A stretch of 64,000 bases of DNA from the NCBI RefSeq assembly GCF_005116645.1, contig NZ_SWCM01000011.1, positions 1 to 64,000 on the forward strand, in the 5' to 3' direction. Both the position numbers and the translations under genes were made by a program. The notes under the pieces are model-generated. The model saw only the letters and a list, made by a program, of their open reading frames with translations, did not search any database and had not been told where the DNA came from. The DNA comes from Desulfopila sp. IMCC35006. GTDB lineage: Bacteria; Desulfobacterota; Desulfobulbia; Desulfobulbales; Desulfocapsaceae. This document shows positions 36,232-45,886 of this stretch, piece after piece; positions within the stretch are counted from its first letter, which is position 1; every line of letters starts with the position of its first letter.

Positions 36232-37443
36232 TTACCTCATGGTCCAGTTTCGACTCAGTTTTCGTAATTGAAAGATGTGCTTCTCCTGTATAGCCGTCCC
36301 GATCAGGCTCGCCATGTATCCTGCAAAAGAGAGCTTCTTCTTAAAGGGAAGCGCCAGCCAGCCAGCCGCCAAATGCCTGCCCAACCCGACGACTTCTCCC
36401 ATGGCCGAGGGGGCATAAGGCTTGCACTTTGTACCGACTGTAGTTGCATGAATATTATCGGCGACCAGCTTTCCCTCCTGCAATGCAAATTGAGCACTGG
36501 TCGGAACGGGTTTGCCGGTAATGGGATTGATTGCCAGAGCATTATCACCAACGGCATAAATAAAAGGATAATCCACTGCGCGAAGATATTCGTCGACCAG
36601 TATCCGACCCAAACCACCAGTCTTGATCTGGCTCTCTTTAAACATGTCCGTAATTTGAATACCTCCGGTCCAGACCAATGTCTTTGTCATTAGAGTTTTT
36701 CCCGAAGACAGCGTGACTGCATCTACGGATAAGGAGATGATTTTGGTATCTGTCATAATAGTAACTCCTTTTTCCGATAGCTCTCTTTTGACCCTTTCAG
36801 AGAGTGATTCTCCCAGATGTGGTAAGAGGCTAGTGCCTGCCTCAATTATAATGATCTCCGCCTCGGCTGAGTTTACCCGGTGGCTACGGGTACAACGGGC
36901 GCTGAGGTCGGCAATCTCGGCAGCGAGCTCCACTCCGGATAATCCACCTCCTCCAATGACAAATCGCAATATTGCTTTACGATTCTGCTCATTCGGCTCC
37001 GAAGCAGCAAGCGCACAGTGTTTGGAGATGTGGTCGTGAATGCCCTGTACATCTCTCAGGGATTGGAGGGTGAATGCATGCTCCGAGAGACCGGGAATGC
37101 CATAGAAGTTGGTCTGGCTCCCAAGTGCCAGCACCAGAATATCAAAATGCAGTTGCCCATGCTCTGTATGAATAAACTTCCTGTCAGGCTCAATACCAGT
37201 GACTTCGTCGAGATGAAAAACAATATTATAACGCCGAAGCAGGCGGTCTATTGGGATAGCGACCTGTTTTTTTCCAGTAGCGGCTTCGTGCAGTTGGGTC
37301 TTAAGTAAATGGTAGTTGTTTTTGTCGACCAGATGAACTTGAATCTCCGATTGTCTGGAAAACTGCTTTGCTAGCCTCAAAACAGCCGTAATTCCGCCGT
37401 ATCCGGCGCCGATGACCACAATATGCTTCTTCTTGGTTTCCAT
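36232..37443 (-). CDS. NDH-2-like NAD(P)H:quinone oxidoreductase
   Basis: 403 residues from the ATG at 37443 (GGGAG site). The FAD-binding HIVVIGAGYGGITAVLRL opens the protein. VLALGSQTNFYGIPG and a second nucleotide-binding GGGLSGVELAAEIADLS follow, then YAVGDNALAINPITGKPVPTSAQ near the quinone side. The C-terminus is amphipathic, suiting peripheral membrane attachment. It would feed NADH electrons to menaquinone without proton pumping. Confidence 0.85.
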   Translation of the reverse strand: METKKKHIVVIGAGYGGITAVLRLAKQFSRQSEIQVHLVDKNNYHLLKTQLHEAATGKKQVAIPIDRLLRRYNIVFHLDEVTGIEPDRKFIHTEHGQLHFDILVLALGSQTNFYGIPGLSEHAFTLQSLRDVQGIHDHISKHCALAASEPNEQNRKAILRFVIGGGGLSGVELAAEIADLSARCTRSHRVNSAEAEIIIIEAGTSLLPHLGESLSERVKRELSEKGVTIMTDTKIISLSVDAVTLSSGKTLMTKTLVWTGGIQITDMFKESQIKTGGLGRILVDEYLRAVDYPFIYAVGDNALAINPITGKPVPTSAQFALQEGKLVADNIHATTVGTKCKPYAPSAMGEVVGLGRHLAAGWLALPFKKKLSFAGYMASLIGTAIQEKHIFQLRKLSRNWTMR

Positions 37444-37533
37444 ACAAATCGTCTCCCACTTACATGCTGCCTGTGGCGACATTTTCAGAAATTACTTCAG
37501 TCTTACCAAGGGCGCGGAATTGGCTCAATTAAA

Positions 37534-38535
37534 TCATACGTATTTGGTTCCACCTTGGAGGATACGCATATAATTCTCCCGCGTAAAAGCCGCCGGGTCG
37601 GGACAGTTGAGAAGGCTCATGCTGCCCCTCATCTGCTCGATCGACTCGTAGTCGTGTTGCTCCATCCAGGAGGTCATCTCATCCAGTACTTGACGCAAGT
37701 AATCAGGTCCGTTTTTAAGCAGGGCTGAGACCATTTGCACACCATGGGCACCGGCCATCACCATTTTTAGGGCGTCTATGGCCGTATGCACGCCACCGGT
37801 GCAACCGAGAGAGAGCCCCACCTTGCCGGATAGGATTGCGATCCAGCGAAGCCGCAGGAGGAGTTCGCTCGAATCTGAAAGGCGTAGATTCGGTACTCCC
37901 TCAAGCTTCTCCACGTCAATATCCGGCTGGTAGAAGCGGTTGAAGAGTAATATTCCGTCTGCCCCGGCCTCCTCGATGCGTTTTGTCAAGTTGGGAAGCG
38001 AGGAGAAAAACGGTGAGAGTTTTATGGCCACAGGAATTGTAACGGTGCTCTTTACCGCCTTCACCACTTCCACCACACGGTGTTCTATGGTCTCGCTGCT
38101 CTCTTCAGCGTCAGTTGCCATAAAGTAGACATTGAGTTCAAGGGCATCAGCCCCTGCCTGTTCACATTTGGCGGCATACTCGATCCAAGTTCCAATCGAG
38201 ATCCCGTTGAGTGAAGCAATTACCGGAACGCTGACGATTTCCTTGATCTTTCGGACTCGCTCTAAGTAGTACTCGGATCCAATGGCCCTGTATTCATTCC
38301 TGCGGGGATGGTAAGTTATTGCTTCGGCGAAGGATTCTTCTGGCACCTCCACATCTTGCTCCTCTCTAAACTGTTCACTGATGATTTGCTCTTCAAACAG
38401 AGAATGGAGTACGATGGCAGCAGCCCCTGCATCCTCAAGACGCCGGACAGTGTCGAGATTTTTTACCAAGGGAGACGCTCCCGGCATGAGAGGGTGAGGC
38501 AACTTTAGTCCTAAATAACTTGTGGAAAGGTCCAT
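37534..38535 (-). CDS. Dihydroorotate dehydrogenase-like protein beside PFOR
   Basis: 333 residues, an FMN TIM-barrel protein: MDLSTSYLGLKLPHPLMPGASPL, VIASLNGIS, ELNVYFMATD, PVAIKLSPFFSSLPNLT and LSLGCTGGVHTAIDALKMVMAGA. This subgroup typically neighbours pyruvate:ferredoxin oxidoreductase genes and is probably not the biosynthetic PyrD. It starts 9 bp after the PFOR stop with an AGGAG site, so the two are co-translated. Electron partner unproven. Confidence 0.85.
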   Translation of the reverse strand: MDLSTSYLGLKLPHPLMPGASPLVKNLDTVRRLEDAGAAAIVLHSLFEEQIISEQFREEQDVEVPEESFAEAITYHPRRNEYRAIGSEYYLERVRKIKEIVSVPVIASLNGISIGTWIEYAAKCEQAGADALELNVYFMATDAEESSETIEHRVVEVVKAVKSTVTIPVAIKLSPFFSSLPNLTKRIEEAGADGILLFNRFYQPDIDVEKLEGVPNLRLSDSSELLLRLRWIAILSGKVGLSLGCTGGVHTAIDALKMVMAGAHGVQMVSALLKNGPDYLRQVLDEMTSWMEQHDYESIEQMRGSMSLLNCPDPAAFTRENYMRILQGGTKYV

Positions 38536-38544
38536 GATGACTCC

Positions 38545-41500
38545 TCATTTATCGGGGGTTTCGGAAGACGAACCGCCTTCCTTAAGTTGACTAAGTTGCT
38601 CGTAAAGGGCGAAATGACGTTTCGCTTCTTTCTGGGCTTTGGCTAAAAGCGCACTGGCCCGCTCGGGGTCAAGTTTTTGGAGCATCCGAAAGCGGGATTC
38701 GTTGTACATGTAATCGGCCAGCGGTACCTTTGGAGCACCGGAGTCAAGCTGGAAAGGATTCAGGTTCTGGTCAGTCCGCCGTGGGTCGAAACGGTAAATG
38801 GGCCAGTAGCCTGAATCAACTGCCAGCTTTTGTTGTTTGCCACCATAGGCCAGATCATAGCCGTGGGCAATACAAGGGGAGTAGGCAATGATGAGGGAGG
38901 TGCCTGGGTAAGATTCTGCCTCAAGGAAAGCCTTCACAGTGTGCTGATCGTTGGCACCAAAGGCTACCCGAGCCACATATACGTTTTCATAGCTCATTGC
39001 CATGAGACCAAGGTCCTTTTTGGCGATAGTCTTTCCGGAAGAAGCGAATTTGGCGACAGCCCCCATCGATGTGGCCTTCGACTGCTGGCCTCCGGTGTTA
39101 GAATAGACCTCAGTGTCGAGTACCAGGATGTTAACGTTGCGACCCATGGCCAGAACATGGTCAAGGCCACCGTAGCCGATGTCATAGGCCCACCCGTCGC
39201 CCCCCACAATCCAGACATTCTTTTTGACAAAGTAATCCGCGAGCAGCTCGAGCCTGCGTGCCGCCGAATCCTTGATGCTCGCAAGCCTCTCCTTGAGACT
39301 TGCCACTCGTTCCCGTTGGATCTTAATATTTGCCTCAGTGGACTGGTCATCTTCTAAAATGCTGCTGGCAAGATTTTTCCCAACTTGGGTAGCCAGCCCT
39401 TTGAGGAGTTCCTGACCCTGTTCAATATGCTTGTCGAGGGCTAGACGCATTCCAAACCCGAACTCGGCATTATCCTCAAAGAGAGAGTTAGACCAAGCAG
39501 GCCCTCGGCCCTCTTTATTCGTATTAAAAGGAGTAGTGGGGAGATTCCCCCCGTAAATGGACGAGCACCCCGTAGCGTTTGCGATAAGACTCCGGTCGCC
39601 AAAAAGTTGTGTCAGAAGTTTTATATACTGGGTCTCGCCACATCCTGCACAACAGCCAGAAAACTCAAAAAGAGGACTCAGGAGCTGAGAGTTTTTGACG
39701 TTCATTTTCATTTGCGTACGTTCAGCCTCGGGTAGATCGAGGAAAAAGGCCCAATTGGCCTGTTCCTGCTCCCTGAGAGAAAGCTGCGGTTCCATGTTTA
39801 TCGCCTTGAACCTCGGTTTCGACTTGTTTATCCCCGGGCAGGTCATCACGCACAACCGGCATCCCGTACAGTCTTCCGGTGCCACCTGAACTGTAAACTT
39901 CTTTCCCATGTACTCTTTGCCTTTCGCATCAACGGACTTGAAGGCAGGCGGTGCTGCCTCAAGTTGCTCTGGCCCATATACCTTGGTACGTATAGCGGCA
40001 TGGGGACAGACGAATGAGCACTTGGCGCATTGAATGCAAACGGCAGGATCCCAGGCGGGAATCTCCCGAGCGATATTTCGTTTTTCCCACTGAGTTGTTC
40101 CCATAGGCCAGGTACCACCTACGGGTAAGGCACTCACAGGCAAGGAGTCTCCCTTGCCTGCCATCATCACAGCCTCAACGCGTTTAACAAACTCCGGTGC
40201 TTTTGGAGAAACCGTAGGCGGGCAAGTGCGGATGGACGTAACCTGGCTCGGCACTTTGACTTGATGCAGATTGGCCAGTGTTTCATTTACTGCTTCGAAA
40301 TTCTTCCGGACCACTTCATGGCCTTTTTTGCCATATGTCTTTTCGATAGCTCCTTTAATCTTGGCAATGGCTTCTTCTCTTTCAAGCACCCCCGAAATTG
40401 CAAAAAAACAGGTCTGCATAATGGTGTTGATGCGCGCCCCCATTCCAGTATCCTGGGCCACCTTGTAGGCATCTATCACGTAGAAAACAAGGCTCTTTTC
40501 GATGATCTGTTCCTGTACCTCACGGGGTAGGTGGTCCCACACCTCTTGAGGCCCATGCTGCGAGTTTAAAAGAAATACGGCATTGGGAGCCGCGTAATCA
40601 AGGATGTCGTATTTGTCTAAAAACATGAACTGGTGACAAGCTACAAAGCTGGCTTGCTTGATAAGGTAACTTGAGCGAATGATACGCGGTCCGAAGCGCA
40701 GATGAGAGATAGTTACTCCTCCTGACTTCTTGGAGTCATAGACAAAATAGCCCTGGGCATAGTTGGGAGTCTCCTCTCCGATAATCTTGATTGAATTCTT
40801 GTTGGCCCCAACGGTCCCGTCGGCACCCAGGCCGAAGAAGACCCCTCGCACCACATCGTCAGGCTCGATGTCGAAATCCAGGTCATAGTCGAGTGAGGTA
40901 TGAGTCACATCGTCTATGATGCCCACAGTAAAATGATTTTTGGGATTATCTTTTTTGAGTTCGTCAAAAACGCCTTTCACCATGGCAGGGTTGAACTCTT
41001 TGGAAGAAAGGCCGTATCGGCCTCCGATCACATCGGGCTCCTGTATGGGAAATGTGTCCTGATGTCTTGCTTCCCTGAGTGCACTGACAACATCAAGGTA
41101 AAGGGGCTCTCCTACAGATCCCGGCTCCTTGGTGCGGTCGAGTACTGCCAGTCTCTTTACGGTCCGAGGCAGTGAAGCCACGAATTCCTTGACAGAGAAA
41201 GGCCTGTAGAGTCGCACCTTCACAAGACCCACCTTTTCACCCTGATTCACCATCCACTCGACGGTCTCTTGAGCTACTTCGGCTCCAGAGCCCATGAGGA
41301 TAATGACCAGCTCTGCATCGTGGTGGCCCACATAGTCGAAGAGTTGATATTTTCGTCCAGTGAGCTCAGCGAACTGGTCCATGATTTGACGTACGATTTC
41401 AGGGCATGCCATGTAAAAGAGGTTCGAGGCCTCCCTGGACTGAAAAAACGTGTCAGGATTCTCGGCGGTACCCCGGATGAGCGGATGGTCCGGAGTTAGC

Positions 41501-42123
41501 GCACGTTTTCTGTGGGCCGTAATCGTGTCGTAATCGATCATGGCCAGTAGATCCTGGTCGATAAGTTCATCGATTTTGGCCACTTCGTGAGATGTGCGGA
41601 ATCCATCGAAAAAGTGGAGAAAGGGCACCCGTGACTGAAGACTCGCGGTATGGGCTATAATGGCCAGGTCGTGGGTCTCCTGAACCGATCCTGATGCCAG
41701 CATGGCGAAGCCGGTTTGCCGACACGCCATCACGTCGGAGTGATCACCAAAAATTGACAACGCATGAGTGGCCAGGGCTCTGGCAGCCACATGCATCGTG
41801 TAAGAGGTAAGCTCCCCTGCAATCTTGTACATATTGGGAAGCATAAGGAGGAGGCCTTGGGACGACGTAAATGTAGTGGTGAGTGCCCCAGTCTGAAGAA
41901 CGCCGTGGGCAGCACCAATCGCCCCTGCCTCAGACTGCATCTCGGTGACCTGGGGGACAGTCCCCCAAATGTTTGGTTTCTTGCATGCAGACCATTCGTC
42001 TGCAAATTCCCCCATCGGGGAGGAAGGTGTAATGGGGTAGATACAGATCACCTCGCTTAAGCGATGGGCGATAGACACCGCAGCCTCATTTCCATCGACA
42101 GTGATTTTGCGTCGTTCGGCCAT
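38545..42123 (-). CDS. nifJ: Pyruvate:ferredoxin oxidoreductase
   Basis: 1192 residues, the full single-chain form. YPITPSSPMGEFADEW marks the N-terminal pyrimidine domain. Two [4Fe-4S] motifs CIQCAKCSFVCP and CTGCRLCVMTCP lie near 700 and 760. The C-terminal TPP domain has GCCAGCGETQYIKLL and WIVGGDGWAYDIGYGGLDHV. It decarboxylates pyruvate to acetyl-CoA and reduces ferredoxin. AAGGAGG lies 6 nt before the ATG. Confidence 0.97.
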   Translation of the reverse strand: MAERRKITVDGNEAAVSIAHRLSEVICIYPITPSSPMGEFADEWSACKKPNIWGTVPQVTEMQSEAGAIGAAHGVLQTGALTTTFTSSQGLLLMLPNMYKIAGELTSYTMHVAARALATHALSIFGDHSDVMACRQTGFAMLASGSVQETHDLAIIAHTASLQSRVPFLHFFDGFRTSHEVAKIDELIDQDLLAMIDYDTITAHRKRALTPDHPLIRGTAENPDTFFQSREASNLFYMACPEIVRQIMDQFAELTGRKYQLFDYVGHHDAELVIILMGSGAEVAQETVEWMVNQGEKVGLVKVRLYRPFSVKEFVASLPRTVKRLAVLDRTKEPGSVGEPLYLDVVSALREARHQDTFPIQEPDVIGGRYGLSSKEFNPAMVKGVFDELKKDNPKNHFTVGIIDDVTHTSLDYDLDFDIEPDDVVRGVFFGLGADGTVGANKNSIKIIGEETPNYAQGYFVYDSKKSGGVTISHLRFGPRIIRSSYLIKQASFVACHQFMFLDKYDILDYAAPNAVFLLNSQHGPQEVWDHLPREVQEQIIEKSLVFYVIDAYKVAQDTGMGARINTIMQTCFFAISGVLEREEAIAKIKGAIEKTYGKKGHEVVRKNFEAVNETLANLHQVKVPSQVTSIRTCPPTVSPKAPEFVKRVEAVMMAGKGDSLPVSALPVGGTWPMGTTQWEKRNIAREIPAWDPAVCIQCAKCSFVCPHAAIRTKVYGPEQLEAAPPAFKSVDAKGKEYMGKKFTVQVAPEDCTGCRLCVMTCPGINKSKPRFKAINMEPQLSLREQEQANWAFFLDLPEAERTQMKMNVKNSQLLSPLFEFSGCCAGCGETQYIKLLTQLFGDRSLIANATGCSSIYGGNLPTTPFNTNKEGRGPAWSNSLFEDNAEFGFGMRLALDKHIEQGQELLKGLATQVGKNLASSILEDDQSTEANIKIQRERVASLKERLASIKDSAARRLELLADYFVKKNVWIVGGDGWAYDIGYGGLDHVLAMGRNVNILVLDTEVYSNTGGQQSKATSMGAVAKFASSGKTIAKKDLGLMAMSYENVYVARVAFGANDQHTVKAFLEAESYPGTSLIIAYSPCIAHGYDLAYGGKQQKLAVDSGYWPIYRFDPRRTDQNLNPFQLDSGAPKVPLADYMYNESRFRMLQKLDPERASALLAKAQKEAKRHFALYEQLSQLKEGGSSSETPDK

Positions 42124-42528
42124 GGCAATCCTCCTTAGGGCAATTTCGGTTTACAGGCTCATTTTGGGGAAATAAATTTCATTTGCAGGTTTTAACAACT
42201 TTTAGTTCATAACCAATGCATGTGTTATGCTATTCAAGTCAGAACTCCATGTGATTTCCAGTCCATCCTCCACCAGATCAAAGCTCATTAGGATCAAGCT
42301 TTCTGATATAAATTGAAGTCAATAATCTAATTTAATCATGGTACTATAAGATGCTGCTTTTTGTTTTTACTTATGAAGGCTTCACAGGCGAAAACAAGGC
42401 GTTGGCCAATTTTGTCTTAGAAGAAAGGCCCGTTTCTGTTTTGCATTTCAGAAATTGCCGAACCTTTCTCTTCCTCTCCGGCTGTAGATCAGCATGAGAG
42501 GGTGGATAGTCATCTTTCAATACGGTTT
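42124..42528. other. Gap between norZ and nifJ
   Basis: No gene seen. It should hold the nifJ promoter and the end of the NO-reductase transcript, but no clear intrinsic terminator or -24/-12 site was recognised. Confidence 0.4.
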
Positions 42529-44820
42529 CTACTCCATGGCAGGCTTGAGATCACGCTTCAAAAAAGACAATACAGCAGCCAGTACAATCGGGAAAACCCC
42601 GCAGAGAAGAAAAACAAGATCGCCTACAATCCGAATCCACTCCACGGTATGAAACGTACCCGTCATGATGAAAGAAAGACTCCGGGCATGCCAGTAACCA
42701 TTTGTGAGTACATCCCAAAGTTGGAGAACTCCGGCAGGGAACAAATCAAGCACCACCATCAAAGCAAGACCGATGTTGAGTCCCCAGTAGCCAACCTTTA
42801 CGAAGTTCTCAGTCCTAGCCCACACTGCATCGCTTTGCATAGATCGCATACAGAAGACCAGCACTCCAAGGGCCAGCATACCGAATACGCCGAACATAGC
42901 CGCATGGCCATGATTGGCTGTCAGTGTTGTTCCCATTTCAAAATAAGACACTATGGGGGTATTGATGAGGAACCCAAAAATTCCGGCTCCCACGAAGTTC
43001 CAGACACCAACCGCGATGAAAAAGTAGATGGCCCATTTCTGTTTAGAGGCCATATCTGCGCCGTCAGACAGCTGATTTCTCTTGCGAAGCCGTATGAATC
43101 CTGCAGCATCCAAGGTGAGCAGGGTAAGAGGAACGACCTCAAGAGCTGAAAAACATGATGCAAGGCCCATGTTCAATACACCCTGGCCAGTGAAATACCA
43201 ATGGTGCCCCGTGCCGACAATTCCGCCAATGAGAAAAAGAATGGCGTCAAGGTAGACAAGACGAGTTGCGGTGCGGGCGCTTACAATACCCATATAACGG
43301 AACATAATAGCCACGAGTACCGTGGCGAAAAGTTCAAAGAATCCCTCGACCCAGAGATGGATGATCCAGAAGCGCCAATTATCGATGACGGCAAAATTAC
43401 TATGTGGTCCATAGAAAAGGGCGGGAACATAGAACAGAGGAATGGCTACTGCTGCATAGAGAAAAAGCGCAGAAAGGTCCGATTTCCCCTCCTTGGCAAT
43501 AGCCGGGCGAAGAGCTCTGAACATGAGAAAGAGCCAGAAGATCAGCGCAGCCGCAAGAAGAATTTGCCAGAAACGCCCCAGGTCAAGATACTCGGAACCT
43601 TGGCTGCCCAGCCAGAACCACAGTGGACCCAGTTTATCATTGATACCAAGCCACTCGCCTCCAAGGCTGCCGAGCACCACTACCAAAAGGCCGACAAAAA
43701 GCACGTTAACGCCGAGCTTCTGTCCTTTGGGCTCTTGCCCGCCAACCCATGGGGCGAGGAACAACCCTCCTGCGACCCACGCGGTGGCTATCCAGAATAT
43801 GACCAGTTGCAGGTGAAAAGTTCTCAGGAGATTATAAGGGAATAAATTGAGTATAAAATGTAAGCCATAAAAGCCGTACGGTTCCACCCGGTAATGAGCC
43901 AGACCGCCGCCGACTAAGGTCTGGAGCAGGAATAAGAGAGCCACAATAAGAAAGTACTTGCCCGTTCCCCACTGGCTGGGGGTGAGTGTCCACGAACGAG
44001 GCGGTGGCGGCAAAAGTTTAAAATCGTCTTTTCCCCCTTCCCACCCCAGAAAGCTAAATTTGCCAAAGAAGAGCAATACCAGACCGAGCCCGCCAAGGAG
44101 TGTTACAAAACTGAGGGCACTCCAGATATAGGCCTCGCTGGAAGGATGATTATCGACGAGTGGCTCGTAGGGCCAGTTATTGGTATAGGTGTAGTCCTTA
44201 TTTGGTCGATTTGTCACGGTAGCCCAGGTCGCCCAGGTAAAGTAGGCGGTTAGATCCTTTAATTCCCCCGGATTGCTGATATAATTAGGAGGAAGCCCCG
44301 GCGCACTTTTTTCTTTGGTAAAAAAATCAGTCCAATAGGTGAACAGCTCTTGGTAGGCGATTACTTCACCGGGAAAGAAAGTAAGATTACCTGTGGCAGC
44401 ATCGTAGCGGTTTGTCTTCAACTCGGTTACCAATTCCTGTGAGACGAACGCCTTTTGTTCCGATGTAATATTGTTATAAGAATTGCCGAAATTGTTTCGC
44501 GCTATGACATCTTGAACAATCAGAGCTTCCCTATGCAGATGGTCGGCTGTGTAATCTGGTCCCAGATATGCCCCGTGTCCCCATAGGCTGCCGTGCTCCA
44601 TGAGGGCATATTTTAAAAACACATCCTGTCCTGCTTCAATGTTCTGTTTGGTAAATAAGACTGTGCCTTTTTCATCAACAACATTTTGGGGGATGGGCGG
44701 CGCGTTGTTGTAGGTTAGAACGGTCAGGATACTGAGGACCCCGAAACCGAAAATCATGACGATGATTACCGCATGTCGCCACCAGGGAGACAACGGGTTT
44801 TCCTGTGAATTGTGTACCAT
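42529..44820 (-). CDS. norZ: Quinol-dependent nitric oxide reductase (qNOR)
   Basis: 763 residues from the ATG at 44820 (AGAGGAG site); six earlier codons are dropped. The N-terminal extension with periplasmic domain (NAPPIPQNVVDEKGTVLFTKQ) fused to a twelve-helix haem-copper-like core is typical of quinol NORs. Haem/FeB ligands fall in HLWVEGFFELFATV and GTGHHWYFTG, then NHGHAAMFGVFGMLALG. It reduces NO to N2O using quinol. It lies downstream of the di-iron repair gene, in the NorR-linked block. Confidence 0.95.
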   Translation of the reverse strand: MVHNSQENPLSPWWRHAVIIVMIFGFGVLSILTVLTYNNAPPIPQNVVDEKGTVLFTKQNIEAGQDVFLKYALMEHGSLWGHGAYLGPDYTADHLHREALIVQDVIARNNFGNSYNNITSEQKAFVSQELVTELKTNRYDAATGNLTFFPGEVIAYQELFTYWTDFFTKEKSAPGLPPNYISNPGELKDLTAYFTWATWATVTNRPNKDYTYTNNWPYEPLVDNHPSSEAYIWSALSFVTLLGGLGLVLLFFGKFSFLGWEGGKDDFKLLPPPPRSWTLTPSQWGTGKYFLIVALLFLLQTLVGGGLAHYRVEPYGFYGLHFILNLFPYNLLRTFHLQLVIFWIATAWVAGGLFLAPWVGGQEPKGQKLGVNVLFVGLLVVVLGSLGGEWLGINDKLGPLWFWLGSQGSEYLDLGRFWQILLAAALIFWLFLMFRALRPAIAKEGKSDLSALFLYAAVAIPLFYVPALFYGPHSNFAVIDNWRFWIIHLWVEGFFELFATVLVAIMFRYMGIVSARTATRLVYLDAILFLIGGIVGTGHHWYFTGQGVLNMGLASCFSALEVVPLTLLTLDAAGFIRLRKRNQLSDGADMASKQKWAIYFFIAVGVWNFVGAGIFGFLINTPIVSYFEMGTTLTANHGHAAMFGVFGMLALGVLVFCMRSMQSDAVWARTENFVKVGYWGLNIGLALMVVLDLFPAGVLQLWDVLTNGYWHARSLSFIMTGTFHTVEWIRIVGDLVFLLCGVFPIVLAAVLSFLKRDLKPAME

Positions 44821-44821
44821 T

Positions 44822-44923
44822 TCATTCTCCTCTTGCATCTGTTGATGCCATCAGACTATCTTCAATGCCTTGCATTAATTCTGTCAAATTATCAGTCAAC
44901 AGAACATGTTCTGTACTCTGCAT
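44822..44923 (-). CDS. Possible 33-residue ORF between ytfE and norZ
   Basis: ATG at 44923 opens MQSTEHVLLTDNLTELMQGI then ending ASTDARGE; its stop lies 1 bp before the norZ ATG. The ribosome site is weak, so it may be only a leader frame. Its tight fit between the two genes suggests translational coupling to norZ. Confidence 0.3.
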   Translation of the reverse strand: MQSTEHVLLTDNLTELMQGIEDSLMASTDARGE

Positions 44924-44946
44924 AAAAAACTCGGCTCTCTCGCTTA

Positions 44947-45660
44947 TTATTGTTTCAACAGCTGCCCTGCTTTCAGAAAAAGAATGTTATTTTCAAGGTG
45001 CACATGCTTATGGAGGTCATCCTCAAATTCCTTGAGTCTCTGATATGTAATCATAAAAGTATTACAGACATCCCCCGGTATCGCATAGCCGTTGGCAAGA
45101 TGGCGAATTTTGTGGATCGCGTCACCGACTTGTTCATGCTCAGAGGTGAGCTTAATAAGGGAATTCTTAATAGTCTCGATATCTTTCGGATTCGATGTTG
45201 CACCATTTTTTCGATCTATATCGACTCGTTTGACGGCCGGAAAGAAATCTTCCTCCTCTTCTTGCAGATGAACCGCCAAGTCGGCTGCCATCTTATTAAA
45301 GATGGCGGCAATCTCAATTACCTCTGGATGATGAGCGCCATGAACCTCGGCAATTTTATGCACATACGTCGCTATCTGTCCAGTATTGTTCTTAATATAG
45401 GTATGATGGACATTTATGATATAGTCGATCAGAAATGATAATTCCCAAGAGCTAAAATTCTGGCTTTGCTCAACCGGCTTGCTTGTTACTGTCTCAAGCT
45501 CCGCTGTTATAGAGGCAAGATCTATCCCCTTTTCCATGCAGGTCTGGGAAAGTGCTGTCTTGCCTCCGCAGCAAAAATCTATCCCGTGCTCCTCAAAGAC
45601 CGTTGCGGTCCGATAATCCTCGGCGACAATTTCGCCTATTGTTCGCTCTGACTCCTTCAT
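44947..45660 (-). CDS. ytfE: Iron-sulfur cluster repair protein (RIC/YtfE/ScdA)
   Basis: 237 residues from the ATG at 45660 (GGAGGTGAAGTTA spacing); a GTG three codons earlier overlaps the ribosome site. The ScdA-type N-terminus has FEEHGIDFCCGGKTAL. Di-iron ligands occur as INVHHTYIKN, GAHHPEV, LAVHLQEEEEDFFP, LTSEHEQVGDAIHKIR and LHKHVHLENNILF. It repairs nitrosylated or oxidised Fe-S clusters, which fits its place before norZ. Confidence 0.93.
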   Translation of the reverse strand: MKESERTIGEIVAEDYRTATVFEEHGIDFCCGGKTALSQTCMEKGIDLASITAELETVTSKPVEQSQNFSSWELSFLIDYIINVHHTYIKNNTGQIATYVHKIAEVHGAHHPEVIEIAAIFNKMAADLAVHLQEEEEDFFPAVKRVDIDRKNGATSNPKDIETIKNSLIKLTSEHEQVGDAIHKIRHLANGYAIPGDVCNTFMITYQRLKEFEDDLHKHVHLENNILFLKAGQLLKQ

Positions 45661-45886
45661 TAACTTCACCTCCGATGAATTTATTTTGGTTCATAAAAAT
45701 CAAGATCGAGCCTCCTTTGCACAGGGTGGAAATACATTGTGGGTAAACTCAGCTTCCTGAGTGATCCTTGATATACCCCTCTATCTGTACCCAATAGTCA
45801 TTGTCGTTTCATGTTTTTTTACAATAAAAACAAATGGGTAAATGGGTAGAAGACCTCGTGCTATACACACCTCCTGGGGAGCGGTG

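Noticed and set aside
45670-45886. A second sigma-54 promoter upstream of the repair-protein gene
   Set aside because: No GG...GC pair at the correct spacing was found there.
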